From Bacillota bacterium (GTDB taxonomy: Bacteria > Bacillota > Clostridia > Lachnospirales > Lachnospiraceae): a stretch of 64,000 nt of DNA. The position numbers were made by a program, and so were the translations under genes. The DNA lies in the NCBI GenBank assembly GCA_023437365.1, contig JAEZGK010000035.1, positions 71,101 through 135,100 on the forward strand, written 5' to 3'. Of this stretch, positions 25,582-34,877 are shown piece by piece. Position 1 is the stretch's first letter, and each line of letters begins with the position of its first letter. The notes beneath the pieces were generated by a model. It was given only the letters and a program-made list of their open reading frames with translations. It had not been told where the DNA came from and did no database searches.

Positions 25582-26949
25582 TTAAAGAAACTTTTTTACC
25601 AGGCCTAAATCATCTTTATAGGGAGGATATCGTAAGGGGATATCGACCCGTAGTGATTTCTTAAGTACACTCTTCTTATGGGTAAAGGTGTCAAAGCTGT
25701 CCTTTCCGTGATATCTTCCCATACCGCTTTCTCCGACTCCGCCGAAGGGCATACTGGTTGATGCAAGATGCATTACGGTATCGTTGATACAGCCGCCGCC
25801 ATAAGAAATATGTCTGATTATTTTTCTTTCGTTCGCCTTGCTAGTCGTAAAGTAATATAATGCCAAGGACTTCGGACGTGCGTTGATCTGCGGAATAATC
25901 TCCTCCAGACGGTTAAATTCCAGGACAGGAAGGATCGGTCCGAAGATTTCCTCCTGCATTATGGTACTATTCCAGGAAATATGATCAAGTATAGTCGGAG
26001 CAATCTGATTCGTCTCTTTGGAAGAATGACCTCCTATTACAACCTCCTCACCCTCCATCAGTGCAAGAAGCCTATGAAAATGCTTTTCATTGATGATCTT
26101 TGGGAAGTTCTCATTTTTTGTTGCATCTGTTCCATAGAATTTAATAATATATTTCTTCATTTTATTCATAAGCTCAGCCTTTACACTGCTCTGCACCAAA
26201 AGATAATCCGGTGCCACACAGGTCTGTCCGGAATTGATGAATTTGCCCCATACAATTCTTCTGGCTGCCAGTTCAAGATTCGCTGTCTCATCAACAATAC
26301 AGGGACTTTTGCCGCCAAGCTCCAAAGTAACCGGAGTCAGATGCTCAGCAGCTGCACGCATAACCGTCTTCCCAACCTCAACGCTTCCGGTGAAAAAGAT
26401 GTAATCAAACTTCTGGGAAAGCAGGGACTGATTCGCTTCTCTTCCACCCTGAATGACAGCAACATACTCCTCAGGAAATACCTCTGACAGAATCAGTTCA
26501 ATTACCTTCGAGGTATTGGGAGAATAATTGGAGGGCTTGACAACCGCACAGTTACCAGCAGCAATGGCTCCCACCAATGGAGATAATGCCAATTGGAACG
26601 GATAATTCCAGGGTGAAATGATCAGGACTATCCCGTAGGGCTCCGAATAGATTCTGCTGACAGAAGGGAAATTCATGAGTGATGTCTTTTCTCTGCTAGG
26701 TCTGGACCATTTCTCCAGGTTCTTACTGACTGTCTTCAATTCCTCTCTGACCATACCGATTTCTGTACCATAGGCCTCAAAGGGAGCTTTATTCAGATCC
26801 ATTCGTAAAGCCTCCAAAATTTCCTTTTCATATATGGTAATCGCTTGTCCAAGCTTTTTTAAATACTCTTTACGAATTGTAATAGGGTAGGTTTTACCTT
26901 TAGCAAAATATTTTCTCTGTTGCTTCAGTAGTTCAGTAATGTCTTGCAT
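25582..26949 (-). CDS. Aldehyde dehydrogenase (class 3-like)
   Basis: This 455-residue NAD(P)-dependent aldehyde dehydrogenase has the active-site Glu in LELGGKSP (near 209), the catalytic Cys in NSGQTCVAP (near 243), and ISPWNYPFQL in the cofactor-binding domain. The short length and C-terminus match the class 3/YwdH-type cytoplasmic enzymes that oxidise medium-chain or aromatic aldehydes. The C-terminus is normal. First gene of a run that includes the DMT transporter. Confidence 0.93.
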   Translation of the reverse strand: MQDITELLKQQRKYFAKGKTYPITIRKEYLKKLGQAITIYEKEILEALRMDLNKAPFEAYGTEIGMVREELKTVSKNLEKWSRPSREKTSLMNFPSVSRIYSEPYGIVLIISPWNYPFQLALSPLVGAIAAGNCAVVKPSNYSPNTSKVIELILSEVFPEEYVAVIQGGREANQSLLSQKFDYIFFTGSVEVGKTVMRAAAEHLTPVTLELGGKSPCIVDETANLELAARRIVWGKFINSGQTCVAPDYLLVQSSVKAELMNKMKKYIIKFYGTDATKNENFPKIINEKHFHRLLALMEGEEVVIGGHSSKETNQIAPTILDHISWNSTIMQEEIFGPILPVLEFNRLEEIIPQINARPKSLALYYFTTSKANERKIIRHISYGGGCINDTVMHLASTSMPFGGVGESGMGRYHGKDSFDTFTHKKSVLKKSLRVDIPLRYPPYKDDLGLVKKFL

Positions 26950-27006
26950 GATATGCCTCCTTCTATGGTCATTACAAGGATATTTTATCCTCTTGCACCA
27001 GCTATT

Positions 27007-27471
27007 TCAATGCTTTTCCCTGACATCCCTAAGATTATTAATGAATAACCATCTTCTCACCAGATTTTGTCCTTCTTTTGAAGCCCAATCGGCACCAATT
27101 TCATTATGACAAGCTTCCCCCATGCCTTTATTCTGATGATGACAGAAGCGGCACTCCAAAGGCATAAAGGGAGTATCATGCAGTTCGCACAGTCCGTCGT
27201 TTAAGAAGCTACATCCCTTACTTGCATATTCCTGAAGAGCATAAAAGCCCTCGCAGCCTTTAAAAGCCGGGGATAACACACCATAGGCCTGCTCCGGAGA
27301 GAGCTCCAGCATCATTCGCCCTGCATATCCTGCCCGCATTACATGTCTGGCTTGCTCTACTGTCCACCAACCTGGTCTTTGGCAATAGGTCTTACAGATA
27401 GAGCAATCACAGGGTTTGGAGGGCGGGTACTTTTTTAAAAGTTCCAGATAGGTTTCGAATTTTGTATTCAT
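27007..27471 (-). CDS. Cysteine-rich protein, YkgJ-like
   Basis: This 154-residue protein starts at 27471, where GAGG precedes the Met; an upstream frame to 27543 lacks a ribosome site. It has ten Cys, mostly in a CDCSICKTYC cluster at about 20-29, GCSFLNDGLCELHD near 90 and LECRFCHHQ near 108. This resembles the YkgJ-type zinc or iron cluster families of unknown function. Monocistronic. Confidence 0.7.
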   Translation of the reverse strand: MNTKFETYLELLKKYPPSKPCDCSICKTYCQRPGWWTVEQARHVMRAGYAGRMMLELSPEQAYGVLSPAFKGCEGFYALQEYASKGCSFLNDGLCELHDTPFMPLECRFCHHQNKGMGEACHNEIGADWASKEGQNLVRRWLFINNLRDVREKH

Positions 27472-27632
27472 ATTAACCTCATTCCAGCGCATGTTTTTGC
27501 GCACTTTTAAAAATGCCAGCTTCGCAGACCTCTTATGAAGCATGGATAAAATTTGTACTGAGCGTGTTGATTACACTTTGATTACGTATACACCCATATT
27601 TTACCACTTTATTATGTTTCATTACAATATAG

Positions 27633-27696
27633 AAAAGGGCTGCAACTATATATTTCAGTAACTGAAAGTTACATTATGAAATATATGCTGCAACCC
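27633..27696 (-). terminator. Terminator after the transglycosylase gene
   Basis: On the minus strand GGGTTGCA pairs with TGCAGCCC and ATATATTTCA with TGAAATATAT, with an inner GTAACT/AGTTAC stem, then TTTTC. It lies about 50 bp past the stop. Confidence 0.75.
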
Positions 27697-27746
27697 ATAG
27701 GTTGTCCTTGCTTTGTGAAATGTTGCTCTACTTGTAATTGATGATA

Positions 27747-28553
27747 TCAGAGAAGTTGATTTTTCAAAAGCTTCATCACAGGAACATTATAAGTAATCTC
27801 CTGTGCATTATTCACTGAATTTTTCTCCTCTTCCTCCTTCTGTTGCTCCTGCTTATCAAGATTTTTCAGAAACAGATCGACAAAATTCAGATAATCATCA
27901 TAGGTGAACAAAAAGTTCAAATCCTCCAGCTCATCTGATGAAGCAATATTGGCAATCAAAAAGGCATTATTATTCTGAATGGGTGCAGGTGCAGTTAATG
28001 GAGCAGCCTTGGGTTCTGTTGTCGTCGTATTACCGGTAGTATTAACTACTACATCTACTGCGCCTACCCCCTCCTTCAGATAACCCATAATTTTCTTTAC
28101 ATAATTTTGGGTTTCTTCAAAGGGCGGAATTCCGTTATATTTTGCTACATTACCGCTTCCGGCATTGTATGCGGCGAGAGCCAGCTTTGTATTACCGTCA
28201 TATTTTTTTAAAAGTCCTGCGATATATTTGGAGCCACCCATGATATTCTGCTCCGCGTCAAAGGCATCTGTAACCCCTAAGGACTTCGCTGTAGCAGGCA
28301 TCAGCTGCATGACCCCCTGTGCTCCGCAGCGGGATACAGCCTTGGTGTTGAAGTCAGACTCTGCCTTTCCAATCGATTTCAACAGTTCCACAGGTACATG
28401 ATATTTCTCGGAGGCTTCCTGAAATATCGAATCAAGTGTTTTACTTTCTCCCAGGAAAGAGGAGAAGCCGGAACTCTCCGAACTTTTCTTCACTGAGCTT
28501 GTTCCGTTATTATTTCCGTTATCTATATTCATTATTTTGTTAATCTCTGACAT
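27747..28553 (-). CDS. Lytic transglycosylase (SLT domain)
   Basis: This 268-residue protein has an SLT domain at about 38-150: the catalytic Glu in SIGKAESDFNTKAVS (near 68), then GVMQLMPATA and LALAAYNAGSGNV. The enzyme cleaves peptidoglycan between MurNAc and GlcNAc. There is no signal peptide, so it could be exported in complex or act from a larger assembly. A low-complexity Thr/Pro/Ala linker at about 165-195 precedes a C-terminal region of unknown role. Confidence 0.88.
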   Translation of the reverse strand: MSEINKIMNIDNGNNNGTSSVKKSSESSGFSSFLGESKTLDSIFQEASEKYHVPVELLKSIGKAESDFNTKAVSRCGAQGVMQLMPATAKSLGVTDAFDAEQNIMGGSKYIAGLLKKYDGNTKLALAAYNAGSGNVAKYNGIPPFEETQNYVKKIMGYLKEGVGAVDVVVNTTGNTTTTEPKAAPLTAPAPIQNNNAFLIANIASSDELEDLNFLFTYDDYLNFVDLFLKNLDKQEQQKEEEEKNSVNNAQEITYNVPVMKLLKNQLL

Positions 28554-28662
28554 AGTACTCCATCCCGCCTGACAGGCTTTATTGCATATGTATATTGTAC
28601 CTAATAATATATCGGACCTAATGCGTATTAATATTATGCCTTACTAAAAATTTACGTTTGGT

Positions 28663-29010
28663 TTATGCTCTGGCAGCCTTTTTCCCGCTGCATTGCATAA
28701 ATTTGATATACTTATCTCCAAAGGTTTGAAATTGGCATAATACCGGAAGAAATTCCTGTCCGATTTCGCTTAAGGAATATTCCACCTTCGGAGGTACTTC
28801 GGGATATACATGACGGATTAATAAGCCATACTTTTCCAGAGCCCGTAATTGTTTTGTCAAGGTAGCCTGAGTTATCTCCGGCAGCTTTCGCTGCAGCTCT
28901 CCGAAGCGTAATGTACCTTCACTCAGATAACAAATAATTAATATAGACCATTTTCCCGAAAAAATCTTTTGCGCAGTAACATAGGGACAGGTCCCAAATA
29001 AGCCCTCCAT
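28663..29010 (-). CDS. HxlR family winged-helix regulator
   Basis: This 115-residue regulator carries the HxlR signature: a Cys at position 8 (FGTCPYVTAQKIFSGKWS), GTLRFGELQRKLPEITQATL as the recognition region, and GLLIRHVYPEVPPKVEYSLS as the wing. Some HxlR members sense oxidants or aldehydes through the N-terminal Cys. It is divergent from fprA (298-bp gap), which is its most likely target. A -10 TATAAT lies on the minus strand at 29062-29057. Confidence 0.9.
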   Translation of the reverse strand: MEGLFGTCPYVTAQKIFSGKWSILIICYLSEGTLRFGELQRKLPEITQATLTKQLRALEKYGLLIRHVYPEVPPKVEYSLSEIGQEFLPVLCQFQTFGDKYIKFMQCSGKKAARA

Positions 29011-29254
29011 GCTGTACCCCCTTCTCCGCTGATCTGCGGTAAACCTAGCTTAACTTATTATAGTATCTATTTTGATATAAACCTAATAAATCAATCGTAC
29101 TCGTGCATACTAAAGTAAATGCTAATATTATTGTGAAGATTATAACACACCTTTTGGAAGGGAACAATATTATGGAATAGATTATTGAATTTACATTATA
29201 CTCTTGTGTTCACAAACTATTCTGTAGTACAATAGTATAGGACAAAAATGTCGG

Positions 29255-29274
29255 AAGCTTCCAAAAGGAAGCTT
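29255..29274 (+). promoter_or_regulatory. Hairpin in the fprA leader
   Basis: AAGCTTCC-AAAA-GGAAGCTT followed by TTGATATTTT lies 35 bp before the fprA start. It has terminator form but a weak tail, so it may be an attenuator or a 5' stabiliser. A possible promoter, TTGTGT and TACAAT with an 18-bp spacer, lies just upstream. Confidence 0.5.
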
Positions 29275-29308
29275 TTGATATTTTAATATATAACAGGAGG
29301 TTTGAACT

Positions 29309-30508
29309 ATGTATTGTGTTCAGGAAATAGCATCGAAGGTATATTGGGTCGGCGGAAGTGACAGACGGCTGGCTCTTTTTGAGAATATGTTCCCTCTGCC
29401 TAACGGTGTAGCCTATAATTCCTATTTAATCATGGATGAAAAGACCGCTTTGATTGATACGGTAGACCGTTCGATCAGTGACCTTTACCTTGAGAATGTA
29501 ATCCACGTGCTGAATGGTCGAAGCCTGGATTACCTGGTAATCAACCATATGGAACCGGATCATTGTGCAAGTATTGAAGAAATTGTACGCCGCTATCCTC
29601 AGGTCAAAATAATTGGTAATAAGAAGACCTTCCAGTTCATTGAGCAATTCTATGATATGGATATGACCTCAAACTACACAGAGGTCAAGGAAGGGGAAGA
29701 ACTTCCGCTCGGTGAGATGACGCTGCGCTTCTATACCGCTCCCATGGTGCACTGGCCGGAGGTTATGGTTACCTATGAGACAAGCAAGGGTATCCTGTTC
29801 TCCGCAGACGCTTTCGGTTCCTTCGGGGCAGATGCCGGAAATATCTTTGCGGACCAGGTGGATGAATTCGATGTGAATGAAGCAAGACGTTATTATTCTA
29901 ATATTGTCGGCCGCTACGGTACCCAGGTCCAAGCTTTGTTCAAGAAGCTCGCCGGTCTGAATATTAACATGATCTGTTCTCTGCATGGTTTAATCTGGCG
30001 TGGAGACAGTATTCCGTTCATCCTTGACTTATATGATAAATGGAGCCGGTATGAGCCTGAAAAGAAGGGTGTCGTTCTTGTCTATGCTTCCATGTACGGT
30101 AACACAGAAAATGTCATGAATGCTCTTGCGAATAAGCTTGCGCAAAGAGGGGTCCGTGATATGCGTATGTATGATGTATCGAAGACACATGCCTCCTACA
30201 TTATCTCTGATTTATGGAAGTATAGCAATATGGTAATCGGCTCTCCCACCTATAACATGCATCTTTATTTTGTTATGGATGCACTGCTGAAGGATATCTC
30301 TGTACTTGGTTTGAAGGATAGAAAGGTATCTGTTATCGGTAATCACTCCTGGGCAAGTGCCGCGATGAAATCCATGAAGGAACAGATTGAAGCCTTGAAC
30401 CATATGGAACTGATCGGGACTCCAATGGATGTAAGATCCCGACTCAAGGTGGATCGAGAAGCAGAGCTGGATGAGCTGGCTGATGCAATTGCAGCATCAC
30501 TGTTATAA
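29309..30508 (+). CDS. fprA: FprA-type flavodiiron protein
   Basis: This 399-residue protein consists of an N-terminal metallo-beta-lactamase-like diiron domain (about 1-250), with ligands HMEPDH (near 79-84) and VHWPEVMVTYE, and a C-terminal flavodoxin domain (about 255-395) opening with the FMN loop ASMYGNTEN. Such proteins reduce O2 to water, or NO to N2O, protecting anaerobes. GGAGG precedes the start. The divergent HxlR gene is a candidate regulator. Confidence 0.95.
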   Translation: MYCVQEIASKVYWVGGSDRRLALFENMFPLPNGVAYNSYLIMDEKTALIDTVDRSISDLYLENVIHVLNGRSLDYLVINHMEPDHCASIEEIVRRYPQVKIIGNKKTFQFIEQFYDMDMTSNYTEVKEGEELPLGEMTLRFYTAPMVHWPEVMVTYETSKGILFSADAFGSFGADAGNIFADQVDEFDVNEARRYYSNIVGRYGTQVQALFKKLAGLNINMICSLHGLIWRGDSIPFILDLYDKWSRYEPEKKGVVLVYASMYGNTENVMNALANKLAQRGVRDMRMYDVSKTHASYIISDLWKYSNMVIGSPTYNMHLYFVMDALLKDISVLGLKDRKVSVIGNHSWASAAMKSMKEQIEALNHMELIGTPMDVRSRLKVDREAELDELADAIAASLL

Positions 30509-30515
30509 ATACTAG

Positions 30516-30755
30516 AAACGGTACGATGACAGATGTAATCTATTTTACTATCCAGTTATAACTTTCGGGTAATACTAGACTTTCGTATCTGAGCTTTAGG
30601 CATTCCGTCGGAGCGCAGCGACTTCCGTGTCGCACGCTCCTAAATCGTCCCTCCATGGACGATTTTCGGAATTGTTCGCTCTGATACGAAAGTAAGTATT
30701 ACCAAGAAAGTTATAAAGTCAGTAAAATCGAATACATCTGTCATCGCACCTGTTT
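30516..30755. repeat. 240-bp inverted repeat with branched tip
   Basis: About 75-80 bases at each end are imperfect reverse complements (shared blocks include GATGACAGATGTA, TATAACTTTC, GGTAATACT and ACTTTCGTATC). The centre carries two further hairpins: GGAGCG/CGCTCC enclosing GCGAC/GTCGC, and AATCGTCC/GGACGATT. The element could be a MITE-like remnant or a long structured RNA between convergent genes. No transposase is nearby. Confidence 0.8.
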
Positions 30756-30907
30756 ACTGTAATGTATAATAATTAAGATAATTCTTTATGATGAAGTAAT
30801 CTTTAAAGGATACTATATATAAAAGTACTGATATTTGAAGTACTCTTCTTTACAGTGATAGTTTAATTTTGCTCTGTTAGATTATTATATTGGTATAAGA
30901 ATACTTA

Positions 30908-30945
30908 ATGTTATCTCATTATGTTATCTCATTATGTTATCTTTT
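30908..30945. repeat. 13-bp tandem repeat
   Basis: ATGTTATCTCATT occurs twice in tandem plus a partial third copy. The rest of the 30756-31031 gap is AT-rich with no gene recognised. Confidence 0.85.
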
Positions 30946-31031
30946 TAAGTCATCTCTTAATTTATCTTTTTATTCAGTCTCTTATCTATAAAAACCGTGG
31001 CATGATCTTTTTTATTCTTCGTATCCCTTCT

Positions 31032-32399
31032 TTATACCATGCTCTCCTCTGTGGTGAAGTCCTTTGTCAGCTTCTTAATCCAGTCATATCTGTTTACCTT
31101 GATCACAGCTACAATACACTTAAGCAGCTGGTCACTTTTCAGGCACAGGAACACGATCCAGGTAGGTGCATGCAAAACGAATGCCATGACGCAGGAAAGA
31201 GGTATGACAATCCCCCAGATAAAAATCAGATCATTTATTAGGACAAAATGCACCGCTCCGCCGGCTCGGACGATTCCGGTCAGCGTCGACATCTGATAGG
31301 CGGTACCGATTACTGTAATTGACAGGACAATCATCAGGGCACGTGCAATCGAAAGCGTATCGACTGAGATGGAATAAAAGCTCAGTACGATATCCTTAAT
31401 CAGAAACAGGAATATTCCCGTAGTAATACCGACATAGAGAAATACCTTCTGAAACTTACGTGATATGTATTTAATCCGATCCAGGTTCCCCTCTCCCACC
31501 GCATTGCCTACAATCACTGCAGCTGCACTGGCAGTTCCGTATACTCCGACACTGATCACCGAGAACAGAGTATTGGCAATGCTGACGGCAGAAATCGAGG
31601 AAGTACCGAGTCTTCCTACGATTGCTCCCTGCACGGTCAGGTTAATTCCCCACAAAAGATCTCCCATCAGCACGGGTAGGCCATAACGTAGAAAGTCCTT
31701 CATCAGGACATAGTTCCATCGGATCAAATCCTTCAGCTTAAGCATCAGCTTTTTATCAATAAATAGAACATAATATACAATGATACCAAATTCTATGATT
31801 CTGGTTATCAGCGTCGCTGTCGCGGAGCCTCGAATTCCCATAGCCGGCATACCAAACTTACCAAAGATCAGAATCCCGTTCAATATTACATTAACTAAAA
31901 AGGATACGATAGAGATATACATCCCAATCTTAACCGTTCCTATACATCTCAACGATACAAGGAGAACATTGCTGATTGTAAAGAACAGGTATGAGAAACA
32001 GAATATCCTGATGTACTTAACCGCTTCTGCCACCACCTCAGTATCATTGGTATACATCCCTAGTATCTGTCGTGGGAAGAAGAAAACTGCTACCCAGAAT
32101 AACACAGCACATACAGCTGAGAATTTTATCGTAATACTAACGATATCCTTCACGCTTTCTTTATCATTCCTGCCCCAATATTGAGCTGCCAGTACCAGCT
32201 GTGCCGTTCCTAAACCTACTACCAGCATCTGTAATATGACTTGAATCTGATTGCATACAAAAACTCCTGAAATAGCTACCTCTCCCAATCGTCCGACCAT
32301 CATGTTATCCGTCAGTGAAATTGAAAAGGAAATCATATTCTGCAAGGCAATCGGCAGTGCCAGAGATGTCAATTGTCTATATAACGCTTTATCCTTCAT
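31032..32399 (-). CDS. MATE family efflux transporter
   Basis: This protein has 455 residues from the Met at 32399, which has AAAGGT upstream (the frame runs 21 bases further back). Twelve membrane helices in two repeats are predicted, with MATE landmarks in LPIALQNMISFSISLTDNMM and the second-half copy LRYGLPVLMGDLLWGINLTV. The family exports drugs or metabolites by Na+ or H+ antiport. Substrate unknown. It is co-directional with the GGDEF gene upstream (57 bp away). Confidence 0.9.
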   Translation of the reverse strand: MKDKALYRQLTSLALPIALQNMISFSISLTDNMMVGRLGEVAISGVFVCNQIQVILQMLVVGLGTAQLVLAAQYWGRNDKESVKDIVSITIKFSAVCAVLFWVAVFFFPRQILGMYTNDTEVVAEAVKYIRIFCFSYLFFTISNVLLVSLRCIGTVKIGMYISIVSFLVNVILNGILIFGKFGMPAMGIRGSATATLITRIIEFGIIVYYVLFIDKKLMLKLKDLIRWNYVLMKDFLRYGLPVLMGDLLWGINLTVQGAIVGRLGTSSISAVSIANTLFSVISVGVYGTASAAAVIVGNAVGEGNLDRIKYISRKFQKVFLYVGITTGIFLFLIKDIVLSFYSISVDTLSIARALMIVLSITVIGTAYQMSTLTGIVRAGGAVHFVLINDLIFIWGIVIPLSCVMAFVLHAPTWIVFLCLKSDQLLKCIVAVIKVNRYDWIKKLTKDFTTEESMV

Positions 32400-32456
32400 G
32401 TTTTTACCTTTCTTAATCAAACTCCGTTCGTGTGATGACAGAACCGGAGGTTTTAT

Positions 32457-34043
32457 TTACACGTAATGGGTATAATGTCTGTTCTTTCCCGACAGCTTAG
32501 CCTGATACAACGCTTCATCCGCCCTTCTGAACAGCTCATCGTAATCCTCTTCCCTGTTATTCTGTATGGCAATCCCTGCAGATACAGAACAGTGTATACC
32601 ACTCTCCAGCTTCACTACCTCTTTTTGAAAGCCTTTCATGATTTTTTGGATCAATTCCTCGATATATTCTTGATGATAGGTACCCGGTAAATACAGTCCC
32701 AGTTCATCCCCTCCATAACGGTAGGAAATGCTGTCTCTCATGGCATACTTCATTAATAGTCTGGCTGTTGCTTTAATTACATTATCTCCCAGAGCATGTC
32801 CGTAGGTATCATTTACCTCTTTAAAGTTATCTATATCAAACAGGATCAAAGTTCCTTTATGTTCCTTCAGCATGGAAGATATCATATTTTCTGCAAATCT
32901 GCGGTTATACAGGCCTGTTAGAAAATCCTTAGAGGCTACCTCCTCCAGTTTGACTCTATTCTCCTCCATTTTAGTAATATCATAGAGCATCAGGATAATA
33001 CACAGCACCTCATTGTATTGATCATAAAGAATATCGTAATGAAGCTGACAGCTGATTTTCTCTCCCAGCTTAGCACTGGCGATACTTAATTCCTTTTTGT
33101 TTTCGTTGATTACCTCCTTCAATCTTGAAGAAGGATTTTCTTCTTTATCTGACATAGTGAAATACATATCACAATTGGTATAAAGCAGCTCCTCTGCTTT
33201 CCTACCAATAAAAAGCTCGGCACTCTCGTTCATGTTCAGGATTTCGCCACGCATATTCAACAGAAGAATGGGTGTAGTAATTGAACTGACAATCTTTCCT
33301 GCTATCTTCTCAATAGAGATAGACTCAGAGTCAATCCGCCTGCAGGAATTGTATAGAATACAGGTCGTGATAAAGCCTCCGAAAGCAGTTCCCGGAAAAA
33401 AAGCATAACCCAATGCCGGAAGAACCAGATTCGGTATGAAGCCCAGGGGTATCATTCCAAGTGCAATAGCCATCTTCAAGATATGCATCCTATCCCTTTT
33501 CATTTCCGCTTTCCTGTACCAATGAATCATGACACAGACAGCAAGAATACACAGTAAGCCTGTAGCAGTATATGTATATAATATAGTGGCCTCTGATATA
33601 ATTCTACAAAAGGAGGTCCCAAAAGGACTGGTTTGAAATACTACAGAGCCAGGCCGTCCATTAATGATAGTTAAAGGTATCGCAAAGAGAGTTACCAGCC
33701 AAGCCATTGCACCGACCATACCCGGCTTTTCTTTACCTGTTGTCATCTCAATAATCAACAATATGGAATATCCGATCCAGTAATATAATCCAAGCAGACC
33801 GATATCTCTTATGATAAATGCCTGTAACGCTGTCTCGGCTACGGAAAGCCATCCATAAGCAGAACTGCAGAGAAAGCTAGCAATACAGAGTATCATCCAG
33901 TAGCGGTTGATTCTACCCTCCCGTTTCATCCGATATACCTTGACACCCATGAGCAGACTCAATAGCCCCATAGAATTCAGAGAATAGAAAAGCAGCATCT
34001 GCAATATATGATTAACTTCTTGTTTCACTACAATCGTACCCAT
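32457..34043 (-). CDS. 7TM-PAS-GGDEF diguanylate cyclase
   Basis: This 528-residue protein has seven or eight N-terminal membrane helices (about 15-235, similar to the histidine-kinase 7TM sensor type), a PAS domain (about 250-365) and a GGDEF domain (about 370-525). The active-site motif reads GGDEL (in YRYGGDELGLYL) in place of GGDEF; the catalytic Glu and preceding Gly are kept, so activity is still plausible. No RxxD inhibitory site is seen at the usual position. Possibly co-transcribed with the MATE gene. Confidence 0.87.
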   Translation of the reverse strand: MGTIVVKQEVNHILQMLLFYSLNSMGLLSLLMGVKVYRMKREGRINRYWMILCIASFLCSSAYGWLSVAETALQAFIIRDIGLLGLYYWIGYSILLIIEMTTGKEKPGMVGAMAWLVTLFAIPLTIINGRPGSVVFQTSPFGTSFCRIISEATILYTYTATGLLCILAVCVMIHWYRKAEMKRDRMHILKMAIALGMIPLGFIPNLVLPALGYAFFPGTAFGGFITTCILYNSCRRIDSESISIEKIAGKIVSSITTPILLLNMRGEILNMNESAELFIGRKAEELLYTNCDMYFTMSDKEENPSSRLKEVINENKKELSIASAKLGEKISCQLHYDILYDQYNEVLCIILMLYDITKMEENRVKLEEVASKDFLTGLYNRRFAENMISSMLKEHKGTLILFDIDNFKEVNDTYGHALGDNVIKATARLLMKYAMRDSISYRYGGDELGLYLPGTYHQEYIEELIQKIMKGFQKEVVKLESGIHCSVSAGIAIQNNREEDYDELFRRADEALYQAKLSGKNRHYTHYV

Positions 34044-34173
34044 ATCGATGACTCCTTAAACAGTATTTTCTTATGTGAACTATGTTACTCATTACATTAT
34101 TTCTATATTAACACACTAATAGACAATTAAAAAATTAAAATCTGATTAATTTAACACATATGGAAGCATAAGG

Positions 34174-34212
34174 AAAAAGCCGCTTCTAGAGTAAAAACAG
34201 AAGTCGGCTTTT
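34174..34212 (-). terminator. Terminator of the flavoprotein operon
   Basis: On the minus strand, AAAAGCCGACTTCT pairs with AGAAGCGGCTTTT around a ten-base loop, ending in T's. It follows the last gene of the operon by about 17 bp. Confidence 0.88.
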
Positions 34213-34229
34213 CAGAGTAATCTTTATAA

Positions 34230-34877
34230 CTACTGAAGGTATGGACTAGGTACTTTATAATTGATCCCCTTCTCTTTAAATTCTTTCTTGATCCTATGGG
34301 TCAGAAAACGGGAAAGAAACACAGCAAGCAGGTAAGGAACCTTTGTTGATGCATCTATATACAGCTTATCCGGTGACTCTTCTCCCTTTGCTATATGCTG
34401 AATAAACATATTGACAGCCGGGACTATCTTCTTAGCTCCGATTGCCTGATTAAGCGGACGTCCATCCAAAAATGCTCCGCCTCCCATGACATAGCCGCCC
34501 ATCCAATGAACAGCATTCTCATCAGCAAAGTTATCCAGCAGCTTCAATCCTGATTCATGCGTATGTACATAGGGCATACCTCCCTGGATAAAGCCATAGA
34601 GCTTCTGCCCATGAAGCACTCCTTCTGTCTGAGACATTTGTTCCAGCAAATAAATCGTATCAGCAGGGTAAGTATCGACATAGCAGGGACCGATCATTAC
34701 AATGGTATCTGCTTCCTTGATACTGTCTAAGAGCTTTTTCATATCCTTCAGGTGTTGAAACAGATTTACTTCAGTAACCTGATGATCAGAATTCTCAATT
34801 CTCTCCTTAAAATAAGCTGAAAGCATGGCTGAGGTTCCACGATTGCGCGGACTCAGACTAATAATGATAGTCTTCAT
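34230..34877 (-). CDS. Flavodoxin-fold NAD(P)H-dependent oxidoreductase
   Basis: This 215-residue protein has a FMN-binding loop SLSPRNRGTSAML at residues 7-19 and GPCYVDTYP near residue 64, typical of flavodoxin-like NADPH:FMN reductases. The C-terminal 60 residues extend beyond the usual domain with a hydrophobic stretch (VPYLLAVFLSRFLTHR). Last gene of the MarR-controlled operon; it overlaps the previous gene by 4 bp. Confidence 0.85.
   Translation of the reverse strand: MKTIIISLSPRNRGTSAMLSAYFKERIENSDHQVTEVNLFQHLKDMKKLLDSIKEADTIVMIGPCYVDTYPADTIYLLEQMSQTEGVLHGQKLYGFIQGGMPYVHTHESGLKLLDNFADENAVHWMGGYVMGGGAFLDGRPLNQAIGAKKIVPAVNMFIQHIAKGEESPDKLYIDASTKVPYLLAVFLSRFLTHRIKKEFKEKGINYKVPSPYLQ

Noticed and set aside
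24949..25608. 219-codon plus-strand ORF
   Set aside because: It is the antisense frame of the DMT transporter; the long open stretch comes from codon bias of the real gene.
30921..31241. 106-codon plus-strand ORF
   Set aside because: It begins in repeat sequence and runs antisense into the MATE gene.
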